DNA of 64,000 bases from Cyanophora paradoxa. Its lineage: Eukaryota > Glaucocystophyceae > Cyanophorales > Cyanophoraceae. Positions 22,562 to 35,300 of the stretch are shown here, piece after piece. The stretch's first letter is position 1. Each line of letters opens with the position of its first letter. Location: the NCBI GenBank assembly GCA_004431415.1, contig QPMI01000474.1, positions 62,001 through 126,000 of the forward strand. The letters run 5' to 3'. A program made the position numbers and the translations under genes. A model generated the notes under the pieces. That model was given only the letters and a program-made list of their open reading frames with translations. It was not told the DNA's origin and did not search any database.

Positions 22562-25500
22562 TCAAGGCGCCGCCAGGCCGCGGTGGGCGAGGGCGGCGCG
22601 GGCGTCGGCCTCGCCGCGGCCGGCGGCGCGGTACGCGGCGAGCAGCGCCGCGGCCGCCTTTTCGCGGGCGCCGGGCGGCTCCCCCGCGCGGGCGCCCCCG
22701 GCGGGAGAAGCGCGGCGGCGCGCTCGGCGGCCTCCAGGGCGCCCTCCGCCCGCCCGCCGCCGCCTCCTCCAGCGCCAGCTCGGCGAGGGGTCCCGCGAGG
22801 CCCGGGTGCTCGGGCCCGCGCGCCCCTCCACGGCCGCCGCGACGCGCCGCAGCACGGCGGCCGCCTCCGCGTGGCGCCGCGCCGCCTGCATGGGGCCCAG
22901 CAGGGCCCCCAGGTAGAGCAGGGCGGGGGGCGGGCCCTCCCGCCCCGGCCCCGCCGGCTCCGCCTCCGCCTCCGCGACGGCGCCCCACAGGAGCGCGTCG
23001 GCCTCCTCGCCGCGGCCGCCGGCCCGCGCCGTGGAGGCGGCGGCCTCGGTGGCCGCGAAGGCGGCGGGGTCGCCCGGCCCGCGCGCGCGGCGGAGCTCGG
23101 CGGCGGCGGAAGCGAGGCCGTCCTCCACGGCGCGGGCGTCGGCGGCGCGCCCCTGCCGGCGCAGCATGTGCGCGAGGAGCTTGGCGTAGTCCGCCGCGGC
23201 CGGCGCCGCGTGCGGCGCGGCGATGCCCTGCGCCTCGGCCAGGCGCTCCCGCAGCAGTGTCTCGGCCTCGCCGGCGCGCCCGGCCGCCGCCAGCAGCCCG
23301 GCGAGGCCGACGGTCGTGTTGCGCGCCTCCGGGGCGAGCGGGCCGCGCCGCGCCCGGTGGATCTCGGTCGCGCGCTCGAGGAGCGGGAGGGCCCCCTCGG
23401 GGTCGCCCCGGCTCGCGAGGCAGCCGGCGAGCGCCGAGAGCGCCTCCGCAGTCTCGCCGCTCTCTGGCGCGAGCCGCTCGCCGTCCGCCGCCGCCCGCAT
23501 CAGCACCGGCAGCGCCCCCTCCGCGTCCCCGGAATCCAGCAGAGCCACCCCTGCCGCGTCGCGTCGCGCCGGGCGGCCCGACGGGCGGCGGGGCGGGGCG
23601 GGCGGGGCGGACCGAGGGCGAGGGCGGCGGCGCGGGCGGTGGGTGGTCGCGCCCCATGGGCCCCGCCTCGGCGGCGGCGAGGGCCTCGGCCTGCAGGGCG
23701 GCGGCCCCGCGCGGGTCGCCCGCCCGCGCGAGCACCGCCCCGAGCCCGTGGAGCGCCCCGACGGTCCCGTGGTGCGTGGGCGAGAGGGCGGCGCGGAAGC
23801 CGGCGAGGACGGCCTCGTACTGGGCGCGCGCCTCCTGCAGGCGGCCGGCCGCCGCCAGCGCCCCCGCCACCGCGTGCCGGCTGTGCAGCGTCGTCGGGTG
23901 CTGCTCGCCCAGGGACCCCGCCGCGATCCCCGCCGCCCGCTCCGCCGCCTGCCGCCCCCGCCGTCAGCGGCGGGGGCGGGGCGGGAGCGGCGGCGGGGCG
24001 GGGGGCGGCGCACGGCGAGGGCGGGCCCCGGGCGGGGACCTCGCCGAGGGCGGCGGAGAGGTTGACGAGGAGGGGACGAGGGCCGGGCCGTCCCCCCGAC
24101 CGCCCCCGCCGCCGCGATGCCGCTTTCTAGTGCCGCCAGCGCCTCCTGCAGCCGCCCCTGGTGCTTCAGGCTCTGCCGGTCGCGCCTCAGCGCCTCTCAG
24201 GCTCTCAGCGGGGCGGGGGCGGGGCGGGCCAGGGCGAGGGCGTTGGTCGTCTCGACGGTGAGCGGGTGGCCGGCGCCGAGCAGGCGCCCCCGCGTGGCGA
24301 GGGCCTCCCGCAGGAGCCCCTCGGCCTCCTTCGCCCGCCCGAAGCCGGCGAGCACCGCCCCGAGGTCCGAGGCCGCCGACGCCGCCTCCAGCTCCCGCGG
24401 GCGGGCGCGGCCCTCCGCCGCCGGCGCCGGCAGCCGCCACATCGCGAGCGCCTGCGCGAGCGCCTTCAGAGGGGCGCCGCCTTCAGATATGCAAGACCCA
24501 CGAACGCACCTGGGCGAGGGTCTCGGCGGCGGCGGCGGCGTTGCCGGCCGCGTGCAGCAGCGCCCCCGCGTTCTGCGTGATGTTCGCGAGGGGCGACGAG
24601 CCGGCTGCAAAGGCCTCCTGCGGGCCGGGCGCGGTGGGCGGGGGGGGGGCGGGGGCGGGGGCCGGCGCGCGCACCGGGGCGCGCTCGAGGGCGGGGATCA
24701 TGCAGCCGAGGGCGGGGCGGAAGAGCCCGAGCGTCCGGCAGACGTGGCTCGCCGACTGGCACGCGAGCGCGCGGACGCCGGCCGGCAGCGAGGCGTCGGC
24801 GTCTATGCGTCGGGCCGCCGCCTCGAGCTCGGCCCCGGCGCGGCGGAGGTCGCCCCCGGCGGCGAAGCGCCAGAGGCGGGCGGCCTCGCGGACGGCGGGG
24901 TGCGTGCCGAGGCGGTGGACGAGGATGTCGGGGTCTAGAAGGGCGGCCCGCAGCCGCTCCGCCTCGCCGGCCGCCAGCAGCTGGTACGGCAGCTCGACCC
25001 AGCGCCGGTCCGAGGGCGGCTGGGCGGCGAAGTAGTCGGCGAGGCGGCGGTGCTCGGCGGCCCGGCGCTCGCCGCGGAGCTCGAGGCCCTCCTCCACGGC
25101 CGCCCGCATCCCCGCGTTAAAAAAGTCCAGCAGGCCGAACCGGTTCACCTGAGCGAACGTTCACCTGTGGGAGGCGGCGGGGGGGCGGGCGGGGCGGGGC
25201 CGCCGGGGCGGCGCACGGTGTAAGGGGCGAGGGCTCCGGAGAGCTCCGCGAAGGCGAGGGGCGGGGCGCCCGAGAGCTCGCGGGCCTCCGCCTCCGCCAG
25301 GCCAAAGCGGCTGGCGGCGAGGGCGGCGAGGAGGGCGCGCGCCGGCCCGCCGTACTGGCGCTCGAGGCGGCGGAGGGCGAGGCGGAGGGCCCCGGGGGTG
25401 CCGGCGCAGGCGAGGAGCCCGTCGAGCTTCGCGTCGAGCGTGTCGAAGACCGCGTCCGCCTTCACCTGCCGGCGCGGCCGGTCGCCTTCACCATAAAGCC

Positions 25501-28500
25501 GGCGGGGCGGGGCGGGGCGGGGCGCGCCTCGGCGAGGAGGACGGAGAGGAAGAGGGGGCTCCCGCACTGCGCCGCCCCCGCAATCCGCGCCATCTGCCGC
25601 CGTCCGTCACAACAAGCGGAGCTAGTCGGGAGAAGGGCGTGCGCGCGCCCGCGGGGCGGCCATGCCCTTGCCGGCGAGGGCGAGGTCAGCCTCCACCATC
25701 GCCGCCACCTCCCCCGACCCCAGCGGGCCAAGCTGCGCGCGCGTGCCGCCCGCTCGGCCCCGGCGACGGGCCCCTCGGGACGGGAGGGAGGGCGGCGGGG
25801 CGGCGCGCCTCGAGGCGGGAGAAGGGCTCCAGCTTGGCCCGCAGCGCCTCGTCTTTCGCGGCCGCGGCTGCGCGCGAGGGCGTCGCGAAGGAACCGCAGG
25901 CAAGAGGGGCGAGGGAAGGGGGAGCTCGAGGGCGCGCAGTCCGCCGTGAGGGAGACGACAACGCGGAGGCGACCCGAGGCGGCGTCGCCGGGCAGCCACA
26001 CGAGCCGCCGCGCCTCCGCCCCCCCGAACTGCCGCCCCGCCCGCCCGCCCGGTCGGGCCGAGCTCGAGGGGCGCGGTTGGAGTTTAGTTCGGGCGGCGCA
26101 CGCGGTCCACGCCGTCGACGAGGAGTAGGAGGCGGCGGGGGAGGGCCCCGCGGGAGGCCTGCAGCCAATCCGCGAATCTGGGCGGGTGGGGTCAGGGCCG
26201 GGGGCAGAGAGCGGGGGGGAGGACGGGGACGGGGGCGGGCACCGGCCGCAGACGGCGGCGTCGTCGTCCCAGCCCCCGCGGGCCTCCTCCTGCACGCCCG
26301 GCCCGCCCGCCCGTCGGCCAGGCGGCCGGGCGGGGAACGCCCGGCATACAGGCGCACCTCCTCGAGGGACGCGTCGGGCTCCCCGCGCCACGCCGCCGCC
26401 TCCTCCCGCACCCGCCTGCGCACGAGCGCGCTCGCGTGCTGGGCGAGGGGCGGGGGGCGGGGTGGGGCGCACCGGAAGAGGCCGACGATGGCGGTGCCGC
26501 CCTCGGCCGCCCCCGCCACGTAGTGCTCCACCACCAGCTGCCCGCCCCGCCCCCTCCTCGTCCCGGGACAAGGGTGTGGGGGGGACGGACGTAAGGGTAC
26601 GGCACCTCGTCGGGGTGCTGGGCGCGCCACTGCCCCGCGAACTGTGCGAGCAGCGCTGCGCGGCGGCAGAGCGTCAAGGAGGAGAGGGGCGAAGGGGAGG
26701 GGGCCGGCGGGGGCGCGCCGCTCTTGCCAAGGCCCTCGGCCCCGAGGAGGGCGAGGGGCGCCGGGCTCGCCCCCGCCGCGTACCCCCGCAGCGCCGCCAG
26801 CGGCCCCTCCCGCCCCACGAACGCCCTCCGCAGCATCTGCCCGCACGCCGCCGGCTCGGACCGGAGTACCCGCACACTTTCGGGGGAAGGGGGGGTACCT
26901 CGCCCTCGGCGAAGTGCTCGAGGCGGCGCTCCTCGGCCCACGAGAGGCCCGCCCCCACCGGGTAATCCCGCTCCAGCAGCTGCCCGGGGAGGGGGAGGGG
27001 TGTTACAAAGTGGGGGGTAGATCAGGCGACCGCCGGGGCGAGGGGGGGCGTTGGGGGGTACGCTCGCCCGGAGGAGGTCGTCGTGGAGGGCCTCCGCGAG
27101 GGCCGCCGGCGAGTCGTACCCCCGCGTCGGCATCCCCGCCGCGGCGACCTGCGGGGCGGGCGGGCGGGAGCGGAGCTGAGGGGAGGCGGAGCGGGGGCGG
27201 CGGGGTACGGCGCGCCTCCCGCTTGAGAGCCTCCAGGCGCGCCGCCTGCGGAGCAGTCGCGACCGGTTCGGCCGGCTCGGCCGGGGCGGGGCGGGGCCAG
27301 GGGCGGGGTTTGGTGGGGCGGGGCGCGCACGGCGTAGGGCCCCTCGGGCTCCCCACCCGCGGGGTCGGCCGCCACCATATCGGCGCCGGCGATGTAGAAG
27401 AGGCTCCGCCCCGCGCCTCCTGCGCCGGCGTCGACGCAGGCCGCGCCGGGCGGGCGGGCGGGGGGGGGGGGGGGGGGGGGGGGGGGGCCACCTCGGGCCG
27501 CAGGAGGGAGCCCAGGCGGATCTCCCTGCGAGGGACGCTCGAAGAAGGGGCGAGGGGGGCGCTTGGGGCGGAAGGGTACGGCGCACAGCTCGGTGACGCT
27601 GTTGTCGCGGTGCGCCCGCACGAAGGGGTACTCCCCCGCCGCGTTCTCCAGGGCACTGCGCCGCCGCCTCAGAGCGGGGAGGCGAGCGCGGAGCGGGCGC
27701 GGGGTGGGCGCGCGTGGCGAGGAGCGGGTCCTCCTTTCCCGGCGGAAGGTGCCACCCTGCGCAAATCGGCGGCCCGGGCCCGGGGCCCCTTTCGATCGCG
27801 ACCGGCCAGGCCGGCTGGGGGCGGCGGGGGCGGGAGCGGGGCACCGTAGCGGCCTGCGGGGGACGCGCGGTCAGCCGGCGGTCAGCCCGGCACGGGAGCT
27901 GCGCCGCCGCGGGCCGGGCGCGCGCCTTTGATCATGGCGGCGAAGTAGGAGGCGCGCTCGACCTCGCGCAGGCAGAGAAGGACCACCTTGCCGCCCTGCA
28001 CCTCCTCCTCCGTGATCCCCTGCGCTGCCCCCGTCGCCCCGCGCCGGAGCGGCGGGGCGGGGCGGGGCGCGCGATGGCGCCGGCGAGGCGCCCACCCATC
28101 TGGGCGCGCGGAAGTGATGCGGCGGCCGGCGCGGCGGCGGGCGGGCGGCGCGGACCGGAGGTCGATGAAGGAGAGGAAGATGCCGCGCCGGGCGCACTCG
28201 CGGCGGAGTCGCGGGAGGGCGGAGCGGTTGATCTCGTTGCGCTCCTCCTGCATATCGCGGAAGCTGCGGCGCCCAAGGTCGTCGGCGCCGCCCCGGCCCG
28301 GGCTCGGGCGCGACAAGGCGACGCACGTAGAGCTGAGGAAGATGCGCAGCGTGCGCTTGTCCGTCGCCGAGCCGCCCCTGGGCCGCCCTGCGCGGAGCCC
28401 TCGGAGGTTACAATTTTGATCCATATCGATATCGGAGCTCGTACTGTCCGGGGGCGCACCCGTGTCTTTGGAGACATATGCATCGGATGAGAGCTGCATC

Positions 28501-28532
28501 TTGAGTGCATCGGGAACCCTGGCGCCGTGCAC
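22562..28532 (-). CDS. Nephrocystin-3-like protein: DUF4062 - NACHT ATPase - TPR
   Basis: Large STAND-type scaffold related to NPHP3, a ciliary protein in animals. From the 5' end: TLRIFLSST joined over an intron to FRDMQEERNEINRSALPRLR and GIFLSFIDLR (DUF4062, about 28,350-28,160); GGKVVLLCLREVERASYF (about 27,960); FVGREGPLAAL and LALLGAEGLGKS (Walker A, about 26,800-26,730); RRLLLLVDGVDRV (Walker B, about 26,120); LVWLPGDAASGRLRVVVSLT (about 25,990); MARIAGAAQCGSPLFLSVLL (about 25,590); FDTLDAKLDGLLA and LAALAASRFGLAEAEARELS (winged-helix part, about 25,440-25,270); then NRFGLLDFFN and ELPYQLL. From about 24.5 kb to 22,562 come kinesin-light-chain-like TPR units such as GALPLLERATEIHRARRGPL. 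It ends LAHRGLAAP. Start chosen at 28,532; 28,502 is an alternative. Over ten C-rich introns, one holding a G-tract at 27,460-27,487. Confidence 0.85.
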
Positions 28533-29224
28533 GACTGATGGCGCTGGCTGCTGAGCGGACGCTGCATGCGCAGCCGGCGCCAGCGGTGAGTCATCGAGAG
28601 CTGGCTGAGCTCTCAGTTGGTCAGCACTGACTCAGCAGTACGCGCGGAAGCCGCTGGAACACGTCGTACGCTCACCGGAGGAGGCGGCGCTCCAGATCGA
28701 TGGACCGCGTGCTGAGCGCTCCCGCGGCCGCTCTCCGTCCTCGGCTTCCGCCGGCACATACCGAAGAGCCCCATGGCGACGCGGGCAACGCTTACGTGCA
28801 GTCGACGTCCCTTAGCCTGGCCAAACAGTTGGCGCTGCCGTTGATGGCTTGAGCTGGAGCTGGAGCCCGACCTGACGGCTAGCTTGACGGCTAGACTGGC
28901 GGCTGCCGGCCGCGGCGCGAGCCGGAGCTGCGCATGCCGGCGCCGCATGCGCAGTGCGGCCGCGGCCGGCGCCGGCGCCGGCCGCAGTAGCGCTAGCGCG
29001 GCACTGCGGCACATCGATATCCCGCATCACCCACTGCCAAGCGGAGGCAGGGGTCGCCCAGCTAGCGCCGCGCGCCCGCGGCGCTGCAGCAGCGCGGTCC
29101 GCTGCACAGAGCAGCGCGGCGTTCGTCGCCACTCTCGCTTCAAGCTTTCATTTCACTGCCAAGGCCTCCAGGAGCCTTGGAGGAGAAGGCACACGGCCAG
29201 GAGCTCGCGGCTCTAGGAGCCTGC
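28533..29224. other. Spacer between NPHP3-like and importin genes
   Basis: No gene supported. GC-rich with GCATGCGCAG words at about 28,566 and 28,945. A minus frame starting MGLFGMCRRKPRTE (about 28,775) is open but has no recognisable family and no supporting splice context. Confidence 0.35.
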
Positions 29225-31830
29225 CTACTCGTAGCTGGAGGGGTCGTAGTCCTGCGGGCGGGCCCGGGGCCGCGGCCCCCTCCACGGTCACCCAGGCCTG
29301 TGAAAGCGCGAAGACGGGCGCGGGGGGTACGCACCTCGCCGAAGAAACGGTCCACGAGCTGAGCGGAGCGGCGGGCGAGCTCCTCGTCCTAAGGGGGGAG
29401 GGATGAGGGGGGAAAGAAAGAAGGGGAAGGGGGGTAGGGGCTCCCTGACGCGCCTGCCCCATCTGTAGGCTCTCGATCGCGTCGATCCCGTCCGCCTCCT
29501 CGACCAGCCGCGGGCCCTGCAGGGGGTACGTCAGAGGGGAGGGGGGTACGGGGGGTACGGGGAGGGAGAGCGGGCCCTGGGGTGTCGCTCGAGGACCATG
29601 TGGACGAAGGAGAGGGCCGCCCGCGCGATCTCCGCGTCCGGCGCCCGCAGCAGCTGCTCCGCCTGTGAGGGGGAGGGGCGGCGCTGGGCCGGGCTGGAGG
29701 GGGGTACGCGGGCCTGGAGGAAGGGGGGTAGGCAGCCGGCCTGGACGAGGGCGACGGCGTGGCGCCCGTCCGCCCCCAGATTCGCCACCGCGAACGCGGC
29801 CTGGGGGGTACGCCATCTCAGAACAGGGGCAGGGCGGGGGTACAGGGGCACGCCTCGCGCTTGACGTCGAAGGGGGCGGAGGAGAGGAGGTGGGCGAGGG
29901 GGGGGAGGAGCCCGGCGCCCAGGGCCGCGTCCGCGTAGTCCGGGCCCGTACCCGTCACGTTCGACACGATCCAGGCCGCCTGTCGGGGTACGAGGTAAGA
30001 AACTGTGTTGTGACCCGTACCCCCCGCGGCCTCCCACCTCCTTAGCGGTCGCGCGGTGCTCCTCGGAGGCGAGGAGGCGGCGGAGGGCCTCCAGGAAGGC
30101 GGGGCCTGCGCCGGGGAGGGGTACGGGTTCGCTGCGGCGGGGCGGGCGGGGCGCGGGGGCGGGCCCTGGTGGAGGAGGACGGCGACGTGCTCGGCGGGGC
30201 CCGAGGCGACGTTCCCGAGGGCGCGGAGGAGCGGCGTCAGCGCCCGCCCGCCCGCCGGCCGCTGCGGGTCCGCCACGCGCGCCACCTGCCGCCCCGGGGC
30301 GGTCGGCCGGAGGGGCGCGGCGCGGGCGGAAGGCCGCGGGGGGTACCATCGCGGAGACGACGCCGGCGTCGATGAGCTGCCGCGCGTTGCCGTCCTCCCC
30401 CGCCGTCAGGTACGACCTGGGGGGGGGGGGGTACGGGTCGAAGGCTGGGGGCGGGTGCAGGGAAAGAGGGGCGCACAGGAGCCACGCGACTTCCTCCTGC
30501 GTCTCGTCGTCCTGCGGGGGAGGGGGGGGGGGGGGGGAGTCGGCGGGGCTCACGTAGGCGGCCGCGGGGTACGACACCGCGAGGGAGGCGGGGGGTTGAT
30601 GGCGAGGGGGCCACGGCCTGCGGGCGGGCGAGGGGATCGTACCCCTCCCCGACAGGAGGGGGGGAGGCGGGGGGGGGTACGGGGACGACGCCGAGGGGGA
30701 AGTAGTCGTCGACGCGGGGGCGCGGGCCGCGGACGAGGTTCGTGAGGGCCCACGACGCCGTCTGCACCAGCGACGCCGACTGCCGCGGGACGAGGACTCG
30801 GTGACTCGGCGGGCCGGCGGCGCGGCGGGCGGGGCGGGCGGGCGGGCGGGGCGCACGCGCGCGGCGCGGAGGACGGCGATGAGGGCGGCGCGGCGCCCTC
30901 CGCCCGCAGCTGCGCGGGCCTCGCCCGGGGCGGGGGGCGCGGGGCGGGGGCGGGGGGCGGGAGGGTGGCGCGCCTTGTCGCGGAGCTCGACGCTGTCGCC
31001 GGCGATGTTGCCGAGGGCCCACGCGCCCTGCTCCTGGAGGATCTGCCCCCGCCGCTCGCAGAGGGGCGGCGCGGAGGGCCGGGGCCGGCGGGCACCGCGT
31101 CGCCGGAGGCCACCAGAGCGATGAGCTGCGGGGAGAGGGCGGCGACGGCCGCTGTCTCCTCGTGCGTCCCGGTCGCGATGTCTGCCCGCCCGGCCGCCCC
31201 GCGCGAGTGAGCGAGCCGGCGCCGGCGCCGGGGCGCGGCGCACTCGTGCAGATCCACGCCGCCTCCATCCTGTGCTCCGCGCTCGCCTCCCCGAGGACGC
31301 GCTGCCGGCGGGGCGGGCCGGGGCGGGCCGGCTCGGGCGAGGCGAGGACGGGGCGCGCCCCGCCGGCCGGCCGCGCACCGCGAGGCGCTCGAGGAGGCCC
31401 ATGGAGAGCGCGCGGGCGATGGGGGCGCCCTCCTCGGCGCTCAGCGCGCGCCGCAGCCGCCGCAGCGCCTCCGTCCGCGCCGCCGTCGCGCCCTCCTGCC
31501 GCGGCGGCGCTCAGCGGGGCGCCGGCGGCCGGCGCGCCGCCCCGCGCACGTCGAGCGCCCGAATGAGCTGCTGGAGCTCGGCGTCGGTCATCGCGGGGCC
31601 CGTGTCTGCGCTCGCTCAGCGCCAGCTGGTTCCCGCGCGGGCGCCGGCGGACCCATCTCATCTTCGCCGGCGCCGCTGGCCTTCCTGCGCTTGAGCACCT
31701 CGCCTTTGCGCTTGTCCTTGCGCAGCTCGGCGAAGGCGCGCTCCTTTTCCTTGCGCGCGGCGCCCGGGTCGAGGGTCTTCTTGTAATCCTTCGCCCGCGA
31801 CGCGCCGCCCTTGCCGCCGCCGTGCTCCAT
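29225..31830 (-). CDS. Importin subunit alpha (karyopherin alpha)
   Basis: Nuclear import adaptor that binds classical nuclear localisation signals with its armadillo repeats and importin beta with its N-terminal IBB domain. The start at 31,830 (MEHGGGKGG) leads straight into the IBB: RAKDYKKTLDPGAARKEKER, then LRKDKRKGEVLKRRKA. Armadillo exons follow with the usual W-A-L-N core words: MEAAWI (about 31,250), QEQGAWALGNIAGDS (about 31,010), LVQTASWALTNLVRG (about 30,760), QDDETQEEVAWLL (about 30,510), RALGNVASGPAEH (about 30,220), RQAAWIVSNVTG (about 29,975) and QAAFAVANLGADG (about 29,790). Then come a C-terminal helix region and a last exon DYDPSSYE ending at 29,225. Roughly ten introns, several with GTACCCCC or GTGCGTACCCCC donors. 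Exon edges approximate. Confidence 0.9.
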
Positions 31831-32396
31831 TGCGCTCCCGGCGTCGACCGTCTGCCGGTCGCACGTCGGCGCGTGACGGCTGCACTGGGCGCGTGCGAAG
31901 GATGTAACTTGGCGGCCGGGGGCGATGCGGATCACCGGAGCCGCTTCGAATTCTGGCGGGCTAGTGGACAGAGCGTGTACCCAGCTGCTAAAGCACCCGG
32001 TACCCCGTCTCAGTGTGATCCCCCGCATGAATAATATTATAGCTCGATCGTCCGCGCTCGTGCACGATCGAACCGGTTCGCGTTTTCCCAGCTTTTCGGC
32101 GGGCCGGCTCACGGCCCGGGTACCGGGCCACGGCAGGCTCCAGAGGCGCGCCGACGCGCCCGGCGGCCACCTCCGATATCGATTCCGCTTAAGCTCTTAG
32201 AGACCGGAAGAACGCCTCGAGTGATCGCCGATCGGAGCTGACAGCCTGGCAGGCTAGCTGCAGCTGGCGCCGGCAGGTTGGAAAGAGAAGAGATCGGAGC
32301 CGCGTAAGCTTCGTCTAGCTGAGCACTTGCAGCATGCTGGCCTGTTAGCCGAAGGCCGCTGAAGTCCCGCGCACCCACGTTGCGTCGGCCGCGGCC
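31831..32396. other. Divergent promoter region of importin alpha and the receptor gene
   Basis: The two flanking genes point away from each other, so this region should hold both promoters. No firm TATA or other core element is visible. Palindromes such as GATATCG and GGTACCC occur. No coding feature is supported. Confidence 0.4.
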
Positions 32397-35300
32397 ATGG
32401 AAGGAGGACGGCGCCGGAGCCAGCGGGCATGGAAGCGGTGTCGGAGGCCAGCGGGCCCCCACGGGCCCCCGTGTTCGCGCTGGCGCGTGCGCCCTTCCGC
32501 AGCGGCAGGGCATCTAGATGTGTTTAGAGCCGTGCAAGCGTGCCTCCTTGTGGCGCTCGCCCTCCCCGGCTCGGCGACGGCGAATCCAGCGGCAGTGACA
32601 GTCATCATCGGGGGGTGCGTGCCTTGTGATTGCGCCCAGCCACGCTCGTCCCCCCCTCGGCTCCGGCGTCTCGTGCCGGCCGCGGAGCTCCCGGTGACGA
32701 GACTGAGCCCGGCGCAGGACGTTCCAGCTGGCGCAGCCGGAGGGCGCCACGCTGGCCGACATCTTCGTCTTCGCCGTGGGCGAGGCGAACCGCACGCTCG
32801 CCCCGCCGGGCTTCGAGTTCGCGCCCCTCGTCGCCGACCAGGTCCGATCTTGGCTTTCGGCCCCCCCCCTCCCCTCCCTGCGCTGGCAGCGCCCGCCGCC
32901 CACGCCCGGCCGCCCCTCCGCCGCAGGGCCTCAACGCGAACGCCGCCGTCGGTTCCGGTGCGCGCGCGCCCTTGCTGGAACGCCGCTTCAAGGCTTGCAC
33001 ATTGCACAGAGGCCGAGGCTGGCGCTGACACTCACCCCCCCCTCCCCTTCACCCCCCCAAAAACACACACGCAGCGGTCTCCCTCGCCGGGGCCGGCGCT
33101 GCTATCATTATCGGGGTGAGCGCCCCCCCCTGCGCACCCCTTGCGCGCGCCCCTCGGCTGAGAGCGCGGCGCAGCTGCGGACGTCTGCGGCCGCCCAGCC
33201 GATGGTGCCCCGCCTCGCCCCGCGGCCTCGGGCCTCGCCTCGCCTTGCCGGGCGCTGAGGGGCGGGCCGGGGCCGGCGCAGTCGTACGCGCTGAACAACT
33301 ACGAGCTCACGCACATATCCGTCACGGCCACCGCGCCGACCTTCTCCAACAAGGCCGAGGCCCGCCCTCCCCACTCGATCCCCCCTCGCCCCAGCCCCCC
33401 TCCCAACACCCCCCGCCCCCCCCGCCGCGCAGTTCCCGTACTACGGGCGGGTGGTGCCGAGCGACGCGCTGCAGGGCCCGGCGATCGCGGAGGTCCTCGC
33501 CGCCTTCGGCTGGCGCCGCCTCTCCATCGCGTTCACCCTCGACGTCTACGGTGAGCCGGCCGGCGAGCCGCTCTCGACGACCCAGCCGGGTTTCCTTGAG
33601 GGCGCCGCTGACGCCCGGGGCCGGGGCGCGGTGCAGGCCAGGGCATCTCGGCGAGCTTCGCGGAGCGGGCGCGGGCGCTGAACCTGACCCTCGCCGCCTC
33701 CGCCTCGTTCTTCCCCTCGGCGGACCCCGCGGCGGCGGTGGCGGCGCTGCGGGCGGCCGAGGCGCGCGTCGTCGTCCTCGCGATGCTCCACGCCGACGCG
33801 GCCCGCTTCGTGGCCGCCGCGCTCGCCGCCGGCATGACCGGCGACCAGTACGCCTACCTCTGCAGCGACTCCCTCGGTGACCGAACGCCCACCGCTTTCC
33901 TTCCTCCCTTTCTTGTAGAGCCCACGTTCTCCTTCTCTTTGATCCGAGGGACGAAACAAACCCCTTTAAAAATCCTCTTTGCTCTTAAGCTTCAAACCAG
34001 CAAGCGAAGCTTCGCCGCCCCCGCCATCTTTCTGAAGGGCGGCGCGGCAGCGGTGGAGACGTCGCTGGTGGGGAAGCCGGCGGCCGTCCTCGCGGCGATG
34101 GACGGGATGCTGGGCGTGCGGACTTTCGCCGGCTCGGCCTCCTCGGACGCCTTCGCCGACCTCGAGCGCGGCTGGGCCGCCGCCGAGGCCGCCCGCCCTC
34201 TACGGCCGCCCCGGGCGATCCCCTACTACGGCCTCTTCACGTGGGACGCCGTGCAGGCGTCGGCGCGCGCCCTCGCCTCGCTGCCCCGCGAGGCGCTCCG
34301 CAACGCCTCCGCATCGGCCCCGGGCCCCAGCGGCCCCGGAGGCCTCCGCAAGAGCCCCCTCGGCCAGGTGCCCGCGGCCGCGCCTCCTCCGCCCCTTCCC
34401 TTCTTCATTTTCGCGGCAGCGGCTGTACGCGTCGCTGGTGGGGACGCGGTTCGAGGGGGTGACGGGCCCCGTGGCCTTCACTGCGGCCGGGGACCGCGTG
34501 GGCATCTACGAGCTCGTCAACCTGCGGGGCGGCGCCTGGGCCCGCGTCGCTACCTACGACCCCGCCCGCGGCCTCGACCCTCCCCGCCCCGCCGTCCGCT
34601 TCTTCGGCGGGCGCCCCGACCCGCCCTCGGACCGCCTCTCCTGCCCCGCCGGCAACGCGCGCCCGCCCCGCCCCGCCCCCTTGGCTTGACTCCAGCTGAG
34701 CCGGCCCCCTCTCCACAGGTTCCGGACGGGCAGGGGGTCGGGTGCGTCCCGTGCCCCGCCGGCTCCTTCGCCGCCCGCCCCGGCTCGGCCGCCTGCGCCC
34801 CCTGCCCCCAGGGCTTCGCCGCCCCCGACGCCGGCTCCGCCTCCTGCGCCCCGTGCGAGCCCCGCCCCCCTTCCTTCTCCCGATCCGATGATCTGACGAT
34901 CTCTGCGCAGGTGCGAGCCCGGGAGCTTCCAGGACCGCGTGGGGCAGACGGCCTGCGTCCTCGCCGACCCGGGCTTCTACGTCCCCTCCCCCAACGCCTC
35001 CGCCCCGCTCCCCTGCCCCGGTCCGCCCCTAGCGACCCCTCCCGCGCTGCTCGTCCGCTCACCTGTTCGCGGGCAGCGCTGGCGACGACGCGGCGGCAGG
35101 GGGCGCTGCGGGCCTCGGAGTGCCACTGCGCGCGCTCGACGTACGCGCCGGGCCCCTTTGGCGACGTCGCCGGCCCCGCCGCCAAGTGCCTCGCCTGCCC
35201 CGCGGGGGCCTACTGCGACGGGCCCCTCCCGCCCCGCGCCCTCCCGGGCTTCTACGAGGCCCCCTGGGCCCGCTTCACCGGCTTCCAGCGCTGTCCGGAG

